A stretch of DNA of 64,000 nt from Serratia fonticola. GTDB taxonomy: Bacteria; Pseudomonadota; Gammaproteobacteria; Enterobacterales; Enterobacteriaceae. Shown piece after piece: positions 8,676 to 15,913 of the stretch (the stretch's first letter is position 1; each line of letters opens with the position of its first letter). Location of the stretch: contig NZ_VFMK01000001.1 of assembly GCF_006715025.1 (NCBI RefSeq), forward strand, positions 558,001 through 622,000, in the 5' to 3' direction. A program made the position numbers and the translations under genes. The notes beneath the pieces are model-generated. The model did no database searches and was not told where the DNA came from. It saw nothing but the letters and a program-made list of their open reading frames with translations.

Positions 8676-9557
8676 TTATAGTAACTGCCAGAACGCCTCA
8701 ATCAGCGGTTCGTTGAGGCGTTTTTTCTGTACGCAAACGCCCAGTTCGAACGGCTCAACCATGGAGATATTCTCCAACTGAGAAATACGGTTGCGCACCG
8801 GTTCCGGGCTGTTGTCCACCACCACGCTAGGAATTAGGGCGATACCACAGCCTAACGCGACCATTGAGACGATGGCTTCGTGGCCGCCGACGGTGGCGTA
8901 GATCAGTGGATTAGTGATGCGCTGGCGGCGGAACCACAACTCGATGCGTTTTCGTGAAGGCCCATGCTCCGGCAGGATAAACGGCATATTGGCCCAGTCG
9001 GGCTGTTCGGCAAAAGCCTGGGTACGTACCGCACACGGCAGTGCTGGCGCAATCAGCACCAGCGGGATCTCACCGATTTGGGTGAAGGCTACGCTGGTGG
9101 GTAAAGTCTCTGGCCGCCCGGCGATCCCGAGATCGGCTTCATTGGATTGTACTTTGTCCACAGCATCGGCGGCGTCGCCAGTGGTCAGTTTGATCTCCAC
9201 CAAGGGGTGTTGTGCCCGGAAGCGATCGAGGATCGGTGGCAAATGGCTGTAGGCGGCTGTTACCGAACAGAACAAGCGAAGTTCACCGCTCAGCGAAGGG
9301 CCGTGTTGGCCAAGCGCATGCTTCAATTGCTGATACTGTAGCAGCGTTTGTTGGGCAAATACTTTCAGTTGTTCACCGGCATCGGTCAGTTGCACGGTAC
9401 GGTTATCACGCAGAAACAGCGGTTGCCCAAGCACTTCTTCCAGCCGTTGGATCTGGCGGGAAAGCGTGGAGGGGCTGACGTGCATCGCCTTGGCGGTACG
9501 GCCAAAGTGATGGCTTTCCGCCAGGTGCAGGAACAGCTTGAGATCACGTAAGTCCAT
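8676..9557 (-). CDS. ilvY: LysR-type activator of ilvC
   Basis: LysR-family regulator, 293 aa (E. coli IlvY 297). The N-terminal winged HTH is MDLRDLKLFLHLAESHHFGR followed by MHVSPSTLSRQIQRLEE; the C-terminal half is the inducer-binding domain. In E. coli IlvY binds tandem operators and activates ilvC when acetolactate or acetohydroxybutyrate accumulate. The open frame extends 15 codons upstream (to 9602), but the ATG at 9557 gives the conserved family start. It is divergent from ilvC, with inverted-repeat operators in between. Confidence 0.94.
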   Translation of the reverse strand: MDLRDLKLFLHLAESHHFGRTAKAMHVSPSTLSRQIQRLEEVLGQPLFLRDNRTVQLTDAGEQLKVFAQQTLLQYQQLKHALGQHGPSLSGELRLFCSVTAAYSHLPPILDRFRAQHPLVEIKLTTGDAADAVDKVQSNEADLGIAGRPETLPTSVAFTQIGEIPLVLIAPALPCAVRTQAFAEQPDWANMPFILPEHGPSRKRIELWFRRQRITNPLIYATVGGHEAIVSMVALGCGIALIPSVVVDNSPEPVRNRISQLENISMVEPFELGVCVQKKRLNEPLIEAFWQLL

Positions 9558-9570
9558 AATCAGTACGCTC

Positions 9571-9645
9571 GCAACGGGGTGTTGCAGAAATTGCAACGTC
9601 ACGTTCGTAATATATCAATTTAAGCAACGCAGTTCCTGTTATACA
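9571..9645 (+). promoter_or_regulatory. ilvY-ilvC control region with candidate IlvY operator
   Basis: Two perfect inverted repeats share one arm: GCAAC-N5-GTTGC at 9571-9585 and GTTGCA-N5-TGCAAC at 9581-9597. They lie just before ilvY and upstream of a candidate ilvC -10, TATACA at 9640-9645, whose -35 (TTTAAG, 9619-9624, 15-base gap) is poor, as expected for an activator-dependent promoter. Operator assignment is inferred from position and symmetry. Confidence 0.55.
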
Positions 9646-9740
9646 TTGAGTTCAACGAATCCCGCACAGACAGGGCGGAGATGAAAATAACATTAATTTA
9701 CCCAAGCAGGGTAAACACAACATCTAACTGGAGTTCTACC

Positions 9741-11216
9741 ATGGCTAACTATTTCAACACATTGAACCTGCGTCAGCAGTTGGCGCAATTGGGTAAGTGC
9801 CGTTTCATGGCGCGTGACGAATTTGCGGATGAAGCTGGCTACCTGAAAGGGAAAAAAGTGGTGATTGTCGGCTGTGGTGCTCAGGGTCTGAACCAGGGTC
9901 TGAACATGCGTGATTCCGGCCTGGACGTGGCTTATGCGCTGCGTAAAGAAGCGATTGCCGAGAAGCGTGCCTCATGGCGCAAAGCCACCGAGAACGGCTT
10001 CAAGGTTGGCACCTACGAAGATCTGATCCCGCAGGCCGATCTGGTCGTTAACCTGACGCCAGACAAGCAGCACACCTCAGTAGTTCGTGCCGTACAGCCG
10101 CTGATGAAAGATGGTGCTGCGCTGGGCTACTCCCACGGCTTCAACATCGTTGAAGTGGGCGAGCAGGTTCGTAAAGACATCACCGTAGTGATGGTTGCGC
10201 CTAAGTGCCCAGGTACCGAAGTACGTGAAGAATACAAACGTGGTTTCGGTGTACCAACGCTGATCGCGGTTCACCCGGAAAACGATCCAAAAGGCGAAGG
10301 CATGGCGATTGCCAAGGCATGGGCGGCAGCCACTGGTGGCCATCGTGCAGGCGTGCTGGAATCTTCCTTCGTGGCAGAAGTGAAATCTGACCTGATGGGC
10401 GAGCAGACCATCCTGTGCGGTATGCTGCAAGCGGGTTCTCTGCTGTGCTTCGACAAGCTGGTGTCTGAAGGTACCGACCCGGCGTACGCAGAAAAACTGA
10501 TCCAGTTCGGCTGGGAAACCATCACCGAAGCGCTGAAGCAGGGCGGTATTACCCTGATGATGGACCGCCTGTCCAACCCGGCGAAACTGCGTGCCTATGC
10601 GCTGTCTGAGCAGTTGAAAGGTATCATGGCACCGCTGTTCCAAAAACATATGGACGATATCATTTCCGGTGAATTCTCCAGCGGTATGATGGCAGACTGG
10701 GCGGCGGATGATGTCAAACTGCTGACCTGGCGTGAAGAGACCGGTAAAACGGCCTTCGAAAATGCACCACAGTTTGAAGGCAAAATCAGCGAGCAGGAAT
10801 ACTTCGACAACGGCGTGCTGATGGTTGCCATGGTGAAAGCGGGCGTTGAACTGGCCTTCGAAACCATGGTGGATTCAGGCATCATCGAAGAGTCTGCCTA
10901 CTATGAATCACTGCACGAGTTGCCGCTGATCGCGAATACCATCGCCCGTAAGCGCCTGTATGAAATGAACGTGGTTATCTCAGATACCGCGGAATACGGT
11001 AACTACCTGTTCTCTTATGCGGCAGTTCCGTTGCTCAAAGAGTTCATGACCACTCTGCAAGCGGGCGATCTGGGTAAATCCGTGGCGGGCACTTCCGTTG
11101 ATAACGCGCAGCTGCGTGACGTGAACGAAGCGGTGCGTAACCACCCGATCGAGACCGTGGGCCGTAAACTGCGTGGCTATATGACCGATATGAAACGTAT
11201 CGCAGTAGCCGGCTAA
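9741..11216 (+). CDS. ilvC: Ketol-acid reductoisomerase (class II)
   Basis: NADPH- and Mg-dependent enzyme that isomerises and reduces acetolactate and acetohydroxybutyrate, the second common step in valine/isoleucine synthesis. The 491-aa length marks the long class II form of enterobacteria. The N-terminal nucleotide-binding glycines are in VVIVGCGAQGLNQGLN, and two knotted helical repeats form the C-terminal half. The frame is open from 9681, but ATG 9741 preceded by CTGGAG gives the conserved MANYFNTLNLRQQL start. Likely induced through IlvY. Confidence 0.97.
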   Translation: MANYFNTLNLRQQLAQLGKCRFMARDEFADEAGYLKGKKVVIVGCGAQGLNQGLNMRDSGLDVAYALRKEAIAEKRASWRKATENGFKVGTYEDLIPQADLVVNLTPDKQHTSVVRAVQPLMKDGAALGYSHGFNIVEVGEQVRKDITVVMVAPKCPGTEVREEYKRGFGVPTLIAVHPENDPKGEGMAIAKAWAAATGGHRAGVLESSFVAEVKSDLMGEQTILCGMLQAGSLLCFDKLVSEGTDPAYAEKLIQFGWETITEALKQGGITLMMDRLSNPAKLRAYALSEQLKGIMAPLFQKHMDDIISGEFSSGMMADWAADDVKLLTWREETGKTAFENAPQFEGKISEQEYFDNGVLMVAMVKAGVELAFETMVDSGIIEESAYYESLHELPLIANTIARKRLYEMNVVISDTAEYGNYLFSYAAVPLLKEFMTTLQAGDLGKSVAGTSVDNAQLRDVNEAVRNHPIETVGRKLRGYMTDMKRIAVAG

Positions 11217-11341
11217 ATACCCGTCGTCTTTCAAGCTGTAGCGTTGTTGCCTGCACTACCTGACCCCAGTCACTTACTGGTGTAAGCTCCTGGGGATAAG
11301 GTAGTTTGGCGCCTAGCTACAATTTGAAATCCATAGGGTAT
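11217..11341. repeat. ERIC-type repeat, copy 2
   Basis: About 125 bp beginning at the last base of the ilvC stop codon, with ATACCCGTCGTCTTTCAAGC at one end and ATCCATAGGGTAT at the other, and CCCCAGTCACTTACT...GTAAGCTCCTGGGG in the centre. It is the same family and orientation as the copy at 8522-8643, so the two direct copies flank ilvY-ilvC. Confidence 0.88.
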
Positions 11342-11366
11342 TAAGATTGGTTTCCGAGTCCAATAA

Positions 11367-11392
11367 AAATGCTAGCATTATTGCTGGCATTT
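11367..11392 (+). terminator. Probable ilvC terminator
   Basis: AAATGCTAGC (11367-11376) and GCTGGCATTT (11383-11392) form a stem with one mismatch around an ATTATT loop. The A-rich 5' side and T-rich 3' side suit a Rho-independent, possibly bidirectional, terminator about 150 bases after ilvC. Confidence 0.5.
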
Positions 11393-11728
11393 CGTATTTA
11401 TACCCTGAGTGTGGCGCGAAACGCCTTAACGAACTCGTTCATTAACTTTGATAAATTAGTATATGGTTAACACAGACTCTCGTTAAATTGCGAATTTAAT
11501 TTCACATAGTTACTATTGTATTAACTAGAATCGTTAAGCTAGATAGCATTTATAAAAGAGTACAATAGTTCAGCAGTACTGAAGGCATTTAAAGTAGTAG
11601 GTCAGTATAAGTTGTTGTGTCATCATCTACACAACTCACGTAGATTTATTAGAACTGATATTCCTTGGATAATAAATTTTCCTTAATAATTTTTATTAAG
11701 GTTTTAAATAAATCAATAAGGAAATATC
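11393..11728 (+). promoter_or_regulatory. AT-rich leader upstream of the bacteriocin gene
   Basis: 336 bases without a gene, visibly more AT-rich than the ilv region. It contains an inverted repeat GTTGTGT (11614-11620)/ACACAAC (11629-11635) with an 8-base loop, and an AAGGAAA ribosome site at 11718-11724. No CTG-N10-CAG LexA box of the kind that controls most colicins was found here. The promoter was not identified. Confidence 0.5.
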
Positions 11729-12676
11729 ATGGGTAATTCATACGACAACGCAAATATTGGTCATGTGCAAGATGCAGTGAATGCAAGCTTTGGTAATGGG
11801 AAATACTCCGTTTCCTTCGCAGATGACTCCTCAAGCAGTAGTGGCGGTGGTTCAGGTGTTCATTGGGGAGGCGGTTCTGGCAATGGTAACAGTGGTAATG
11901 GTAGTTCATCATCAGGAGTTAATTCCAAGGGGGCGTATAAGGCCCAAAATATGTATCTAGACTCCGGATCGACATGTTATAACGTCAATATTGGCGGCCT
12001 AATGTACGCCGTTGATTATGATAATACGATGGTGAGAGGAGTTCGCGCTCTTTCCGGTACGGAACGCATGGATAACGAACGGAATCGCATTAATATGGCA
12101 AGGGGGCAGGTTGAAGATTTACTCCTTTTTGTTAGTTCTTTCAATGAGTCAGCCATCAAAAAATATGGGCAACAGTATAAAACCACTTTGGAAGGTTTAA
12201 AGGTTAATATCAAGGGGAAAAAAATAAAGAACTATCAACAGGCAATGGCTATATTTGAAAAAGTTCAGAGTAATCCTAAGTTTGCTCTGAATTCGGCTGA
12301 TAGAAATGCGTTAAAACTTGCATTGATTTATACCGATGCCAAAGTGTTTGGCGATAACCTATCACGCCTGGCTCGTTCCTTTGGTGTTCTATCTATGGCG
12401 GTGAATGTCAATAAACTCATCAATGCAGCAATTGATGGGTACGTGCGAAATAGTTGGTCACCATTTATGTTACAATTGGAAGCCATTGGGCTAAGCGCAG
12501 CTGCTTCTACAGCTGCTGGAGCCATCGCTGCCGCTGTATTTGCTGTAATTGCAACGTTTGTCGCAGTACCAGTTGCAGTGAGTACCATTGGTGTTGCGCT
12601 TGTAGCAGCGATTGCAGGGGCTTTCTTTGACCCCGAACGTGCAGAACAGATTAATAACTGGGTGGTCGCGCGTTAA
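11729..12676 (+). CDS. Short colicin-like pore-forming bacteriocin
   Basis: A 315-aa protein. Residues 35-63 are a Ser/Gly-rich linker with SGVHWGGGSGNGNSG, very close to the glycine-rich translocation segment of Tol-dependent E colicins. The C-terminal half (about 115-315) looks like a colicin A-type pore domain: amphipathic helices, then SPFMLQLEAI leading into a hydrophobic hairpin at 251-299 and the end DPERAEQINNWV. It should depolarise the inner membrane of sensitive relatives. It is much shorter than typical colicins (387 aa or more) because there is almost no central receptor-binding region. A cognate immunity gene follows on the same strand; no lysis gene is visible. Base composition is more AT-rich than the flanks, suggesting acquisition. 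Confidence 0.82.
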   Translation: MGNSYDNANIGHVQDAVNASFGNGKYSVSFADDSSSSSGGGSGVHWGGGSGNGNSGNGSSSSGVNSKGAYKAQNMYLDSGSTCYNVNIGGLMYAVDYDNTMVRGVRALSGTERMDNERNRINMARGQVEDLLLFVSSFNESAIKKYGQQYKTTLEGLKVNIKGKKIKNYQQAMAIFEKVQSNPKFALNSADRNALKLALIYTDAKVFGDNLSRLARSFGVLSMAVNVNKLINAAIDGYVRNSWSPFMLQLEAIGLSAAASTAAGAIAAAVFAVIATFVAVPVAVSTIGVALVAAIAGAFFDPERAEQINNWVVAR

Positions 12677-12759
12677 ATTACATAAATTAGCGGGGAGTTG
12701 CTGCCCCTCGTTTTCCATTGTGCTATACTTTTCTTTATTTAGTAAAAGTGGAGAAGGTA

Positions 12760-13323
12760 ATGGATGGTGCATCAAAGCTAGTTAATATTCCCTACCGATT
12801 TATGTTCATAAGCCTGATCCCCATTTTTTTATTCTCGATTGTTATTCCGGAGGTTCCTAACTCCGAATTTTATATTTCATTAGACCAATTCCTGGACAGT
12901 TTTGCTTTAGGGATGGTTGGTTTTACTTCTGAGCTGTTTCCTTTTACAGCAAAAGTGATTAGTAATTATGTAGTTGTCGCTATCCCGTTCCTGTCTGTTT
13001 ACGTTATGGTTATTGTCGGTAAGGAAGCCGTAATTAAATCAAAGTCTGGAATTAAGAATACCTTTTCAACCCTGTATCTCTGTATGACAACGATAGGTTT
13101 TATATTACTGACGGCTCTCATTATTTACATGAGCTACTTTTCAGTGACAGACCTGTCGCAGCATAACAGAATGTATCGAATTTTCGGTTCCCAACCGTTT
13201 TTCTTTGCAATTTTTTCAGCCATTTGGATGTTGGCACTGTATCTTATCATCGTAATGAATTTTATTTATTTCATCGTGATCCCCTATATCATCTTGGTTA
13301 AGAAACCGTTTGTGCCCAAGTGA
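12760..13323 (+). CDS. Probable immunity protein for the pore-forming bacteriocin
   Basis: A 187-aa integral membrane protein with four hydrophobic segments (near residues 13-30, 65-88, 103-127 and 150-180), the topology of A-type colicin immunity proteins, which block the channel in the producer's inner membrane. The open frame reaches 12718, but the ATG at 12760 with GGAGAAGG at 12750-12757 is the best start. It lies 83 bases after the bacteriocin gene. The role is inferred from topology and position; sequence similarity to a named immunity protein was not recognised. Confidence 0.7.
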   Translation: MDGASKLVNIPYRFMFISLIPIFLFSIVIPEVPNSEFYISLDQFLDSFALGMVGFTSELFPFTAKVISNYVVVAIPFLSVYVMVIVGKEAVIKSKSGIKNTFSTLYLCMTTIGFILLTALIIYMSYFSVTDLSQHNRMYRIFGSQPFFFAIFSAIWMLALYLIIVMNFIYFIVIPYIILVKKPFVPK

Positions 13324-13431
13324 CTGGATTTGCTGGGGTTACTCACAAAATACTAGACGCGAAACCGACTTCGCCGCATACCTTGTATCTCAGTTGTATA
13401 TGAAACCGTGCGTACAGTGGTATGAAAGGAC

Positions 13432-13449
13432 GGCGGGAGTGGTCCCGCC
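13432..13449 (-). terminator. Hairpin between the immunity gene and kdgK
   Basis: GGCGGGA (13432-13438) and TCCCGCC (13443-13449) around GTGG. It lies 24 bases past the kdgK stop and on the minus strand is followed by TCCTTTC; it can serve kdgK and, from the other side, the immunity gene. Confidence 0.55.
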
Positions 13450-13473
13450 TGTTATTCGGTTCAGGAACTGTAG

Positions 13474-14406
13474 TTACTGCGGCATTGCCTCGCGGGGGAT
13501 GATGGCACCACGGTATTGAATCACCGTGCTGGCGGTCAGGTGGCCACGTTTGGCCGCGCTAACGGCATCACCGCCGGTCAGGCGCACTGCCAGATAGCCC
13601 GCGCTGAAGGAGTCCCCGGCGGCGGTGGTATCAATCACTTTTTCTTTTGGCAGTTTGACTGCCGGTACGTCGTGGGTTTCCCCATCGGCGCAGAACACCA
13701 GGCAGGAATCTGCGCCACGCTTAATCACAATCTCACTTACGCCAAAGTCGCGGGTACGGCTCACCACCTGCTCAACCGGCTGTTTGCCCCACAGTAAATC
13801 CTCATCATCCAGCGTCAGGAAGGCAATGTCGGTGCAGGAAAGGATATCGCGATAGGCCTGTTGGGTTTCGTCCTGGCTTTGCCACAGGCGTGGCCGATAG
13901 TTGTTATCAAAGATCACTTTACCGCCGTTAGCCCGGCATTGGCGCAACAAGGTCAGCAGTTTTGCCCGGCTGGCCGGGTTGAGGATCGCCACGCTGATAC
14001 CGCTCAGATACAGGTAATCAAACTGCGCCAGCTGCGCGCACAGGCTCTCTGCCTGGGGGCTATCGAGCCAGTAGCGGGCGGCAGCATCGTTACGCCAATA
14101 ATAGAAGGTGCGCTCGCCGGTATCGTCGGTTTCGATCACGTACAGCCCCGGCAGCTTGTTGTCCAACTGCTGAGTAAGATCGGTTTTCACCTGCTCCTGC
14201 TGCCAGGTTTGCAGCATCTCCCGGCTGAAACTGTCAGTGCCCAGCGCGGTGACGTAGTGGACGTTCAATGCCTGTTGAGGTACCTGGCGGGCAATATAGA
14301 CGGCGGTGTTGAGGGTATCGCCGCCAAATCCACGGCTGAGGTCTGCGCCTTTCTGCGACAGTTCGATCATGCATTCGCCGATCACGGCGAGGTTTTTGCT
14401 GTTCAT
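13474..14406 (-). CDS. kdgK: 2-dehydro-3-deoxygluconokinase
   Basis: PfkB-family (ribokinase-like) sugar kinase, 310 aa (E. coli 309). It phosphorylates KDG to KDPG with ATP, joining hexuronate and pectin breakdown to the Entner-Doudoroff aldolase. Visible signatures are the N-terminal GECMIELSQ and the sugar-binding GGDTLNTAVYIAR, and the C-terminal anion hole with catalytic Asp in DTTAAGDSFSAGYLA. A KdgR-type operator lies 81-100 bases upstream (14487-14506). In E. coli kdgK also adjoins yhjH (pdeH) and yhjG, as here. Confidence 0.95.
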   Translation of the reverse strand: MNSKNLAVIGECMIELSQKGADLSRGFGGDTLNTAVYIARQVPQQALNVHYVTALGTDSFSREMLQTWQQEQVKTDLTQQLDNKLPGLYVIETDDTGERTFYYWRNDAAARYWLDSPQAESLCAQLAQFDYLYLSGISVAILNPASRAKLLTLLRQCRANGGKVIFDNNYRPRLWQSQDETQQAYRDILSCTDIAFLTLDDEDLLWGKQPVEQVVSRTRDFGVSEIVIKRGADSCLVFCADGETHDVPAVKLPKEKVIDTTAAGDSFSAGYLAVRLTGGDAVSAAKRGHLTASTVIQYRGAIIPREAMPQ

Positions 14407-14486
14407 GATAATCCCTGGCTTAACAATGAGTCTGATTGATGCGAAATGCTTCCAGTCTCAACGCAAGGGAAGGGGGAGTCAATAGA

Positions 14487-14506
14487 AATAAAACATCGTT
14501 TTAATT
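14487..14506 (-). promoter_or_regulatory. KdgR operator upstream of kdgK
   Basis: AATAAAACATCGTTTTAATT is a near-palindrome that fits the KdgR consensus (AAWRAAAC-type half-sites around the centre), 81-100 bases before the kdgK start. KdgR represses hexuronate and pectin genes and is released by KDG; regulation here is inferred from the match. Confidence 0.65.
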
Positions 14507-14510
14507 AGTT

Positions 14511-14555
14511 TATGATCGCGATCGGGAAACGGCATGTTTCCCGATCGCGATCATA
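14511..14555. terminator. Perfect 20-bp inverted repeat after the tautomerase gene
   Basis: TATGATCGCGATCGGGAAAC (14511-14530) and its exact reverse complement (14536-14555) flank a GGCAT loop. It lies 5 bases after the tautomerase stop on the minus strand and upstream of kdgK. There is no T run on either side, so it may act as a terminator, an mRNA-stabilising hairpin, or both. Confidence 0.6.
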
Positions 14556-14560
14556 AAGGC

Positions 14561-14764
14561 TTACTTGGCAGCGGCACGCAGATCGGTAACGCACTTACCA
14601 CCGATCCCCCAGTTGTCGGTCTCAACTTCTTCAATAACCACCACGGTGGTTGCCGGATTTTTGCCCAGCGTATCGACCAAGAGCTGCGTCACGCCAGCGA
14701 TGAGCTGTTTTTTCTGTTCAGCGGTTGCCCCTTCACGGGTAATTTTAATATTTACGTAAGGCAT
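14561..14764 (-). CDS. 4-oxalocrotonate tautomerase family protein
   Basis: A 67-aa protein of the 4-OT/PptA family. After removal of Met, Pro2 in MPYVNIKITREGATAEQKKQ is the catalytic base that moves protons in enol-keto tautomerisation; these proteins assemble as dimers or hexamers. The C-terminal motif VVIEEVETDNWGIGGK is typical. The physiological substrate is unknown. The gene is monocistronic between kdgK and pdeH, preceded by an AAAGGAAAG ribosome site and followed by a strong hairpin. Confidence 0.85.
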   Translation of the reverse strand: MPYVNIKITREGATAEQKKQLIAGVTQLLVDTLGKNPATTVVVIEEVETDNWGIGGKCVTDLRAAAK

Positions 14765-14879
14765 TTACTTTCCTTTTGTTATTGATAGGTTGCGTCTGTG
14801 CTTTCCAAGCTGCAACTTGAAATCCACAGGATTGTTATAGGTGGGTATCGGCTTAATGTAGAAGGCTTTTGCCGTGGCT

Positions 14880-14906
14880 TAAAGTTTTATTGTGCGTTGC
14901 CGATAC
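14880..14906 (+). promoter_or_regulatory. Sigma-28 (FliA) flagellar promoter of pdeH
   Basis: TAAA at 14880-14883, exactly 15 bases, then GCCGATAC at 14899-14906: an almost perfect match to TAAA-N15-GCCGATAA. Transcription would start near 14913, so translation must begin after that point. This makes pdeH a class III flagellar gene, as its E. coli homolog yhjH is. Confidence 0.88.
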
Positions 14907-14965
14907 TCGGAGAGAAGAAATACCGGCTGCGTTATCGTTTTCATTTCCTAATGGCGATAGTACCA

Positions 14966-15745
14966 ATGATAACCAACATGTTCTCTGGTCTACTGACGCC
15001 ATTGTTTGCCCTCTGGCAGCGCGCTAAAGTGTTTCGCTATTGGCAGCAGTGTCAGCGTTTATACACTTTTCAACCCATTTATCGAACCAGTGGCAAACTG
15101 ATGGCGCTGGAACTGCTGACGGCAGTTCATCACCCTGCGGCACCAGGCAAACCGGTGTCGCCTGAACACTATTTTGCTGCGCTTGGATTGCGCCAGCGGT
15201 TAGCGATCGTTCAAGAACAGCTCAATTTGTTGCAACAGTGGCAAGCGATGTTTGTCCGTCATGCATTGATGGTCTCTATCAACATTGATGGTAAGGCCCT
15301 ACAGGCATTGCAACGGCATCCGGCGATGCAGCGGCAGATTGGTATCATGCCTTATGTGCGCTTTGAGCTGGTGGAGCAGGCGAATAACGCCATGAATGGG
15401 TCATTGCAGCATATTCAGGGGGCGGAGCGGTTGTGGCTGGACGATTTTGGCAGCGGATTGGCGAACTTCTCTGCGGTCAGTAGCTGGCGCTATCAACACA
15501 TTAAAGTGGCACGTGAATTATTTACGCTGCTCAAGCAAAGCGACGAAGGAATACAGCTCTTTTTTACCCTGGTGCGGCTGATGAGCCAACATAGCGATGG
15601 AGTGATTGTCGAAGGGGTGGAAACCGAGCAAGAATGGCGGCTTGTACAGCGCTCTGGCGCATTTGCTGCCCAGGGGTATTATCTCTGCCGCCCGGCACAT
15701 TTTGATCAGCTTAAAACGCTTCCTACGTTGTTTATTGCTCCTTGA
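14966..15745 (+). CDS. pdeH: Cyclic-di-GMP phosphodiesterase PdeH (YhjH)
   Basis: An EAL-domain phosphodiesterase of 259 aa with no other domain, closely similar to E. coli PdeH/YhjH (255 aa). It hydrolyses c-di-GMP to pGpG, keeping levels low so that flagellar rotation is not braked. The EAL signature is in the variant form ALELL, as in E. coli; downstream motifs are MVSINIDG, WLDDFGSGLANF and VIVEGVETEQEW. The frame is open from 14798, but the sigma-28 promoter ends at 14906, so an internal ATG is the start; 14966 gives MITNMFSG with the E. coli spacing to the conserved YWQQCQRLYTFQP. ATG 14951 is possible; neither has a strong ribosome site. Confidence 0.88.
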   Translation: MITNMFSGLLTPLFALWQRAKVFRYWQQCQRLYTFQPIYRTSGKLMALELLTAVHHPAAPGKPVSPEHYFAALGLRQRLAIVQEQLNLLQQWQAMFVRHALMVSINIDGKALQALQRHPAMQRQIGIMPYVRFELVEQANNAMNGSLQHIQGAERLWLDDFGSGLANFSAVSSWRYQHIKVARELFTLLKQSDEGIQLFFTLVRLMSQHSDGVIVEGVETEQEWRLVQRSGAFAAQGYYLCRPAHFDQLKTLPTLFIAP

Positions 15746-15913
15746 ATTCCCCTCATCTTTCTGAAAAGCGTGAACTCTGGCGCATCCTCGGCTAGGCTTT
15801 TAATCAGTCTGTATTCCTCAATTGACCTCCAGCGGTCCTCAGATGCAGTTGAGGGATGCTGCCTTGGCTGCTTATCAATTTGGTTAGTCAGCTATCGCCT
15901 CAAAGGAGCCGTG

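Noticed and set aside
11393..11728. LexA box upstream of the bacteriocin
   Set aside because: No CTG-N10-CAG arrangement with a suitable centre was found in the leader.
11824..12046. TonB box for the bacteriocin (DNTMV at residues 98-102)
   Set aside because: TonB boxes of colicins are near the extreme N-terminus; this motif is at residue 98 and the glycine-rich segment points to Tol uptake.
14798..14965. Longer N-terminus for pdeH
   Set aside because: This part lies upstream of or within the sigma-28 promoter and has no similarity to the PdeH start.
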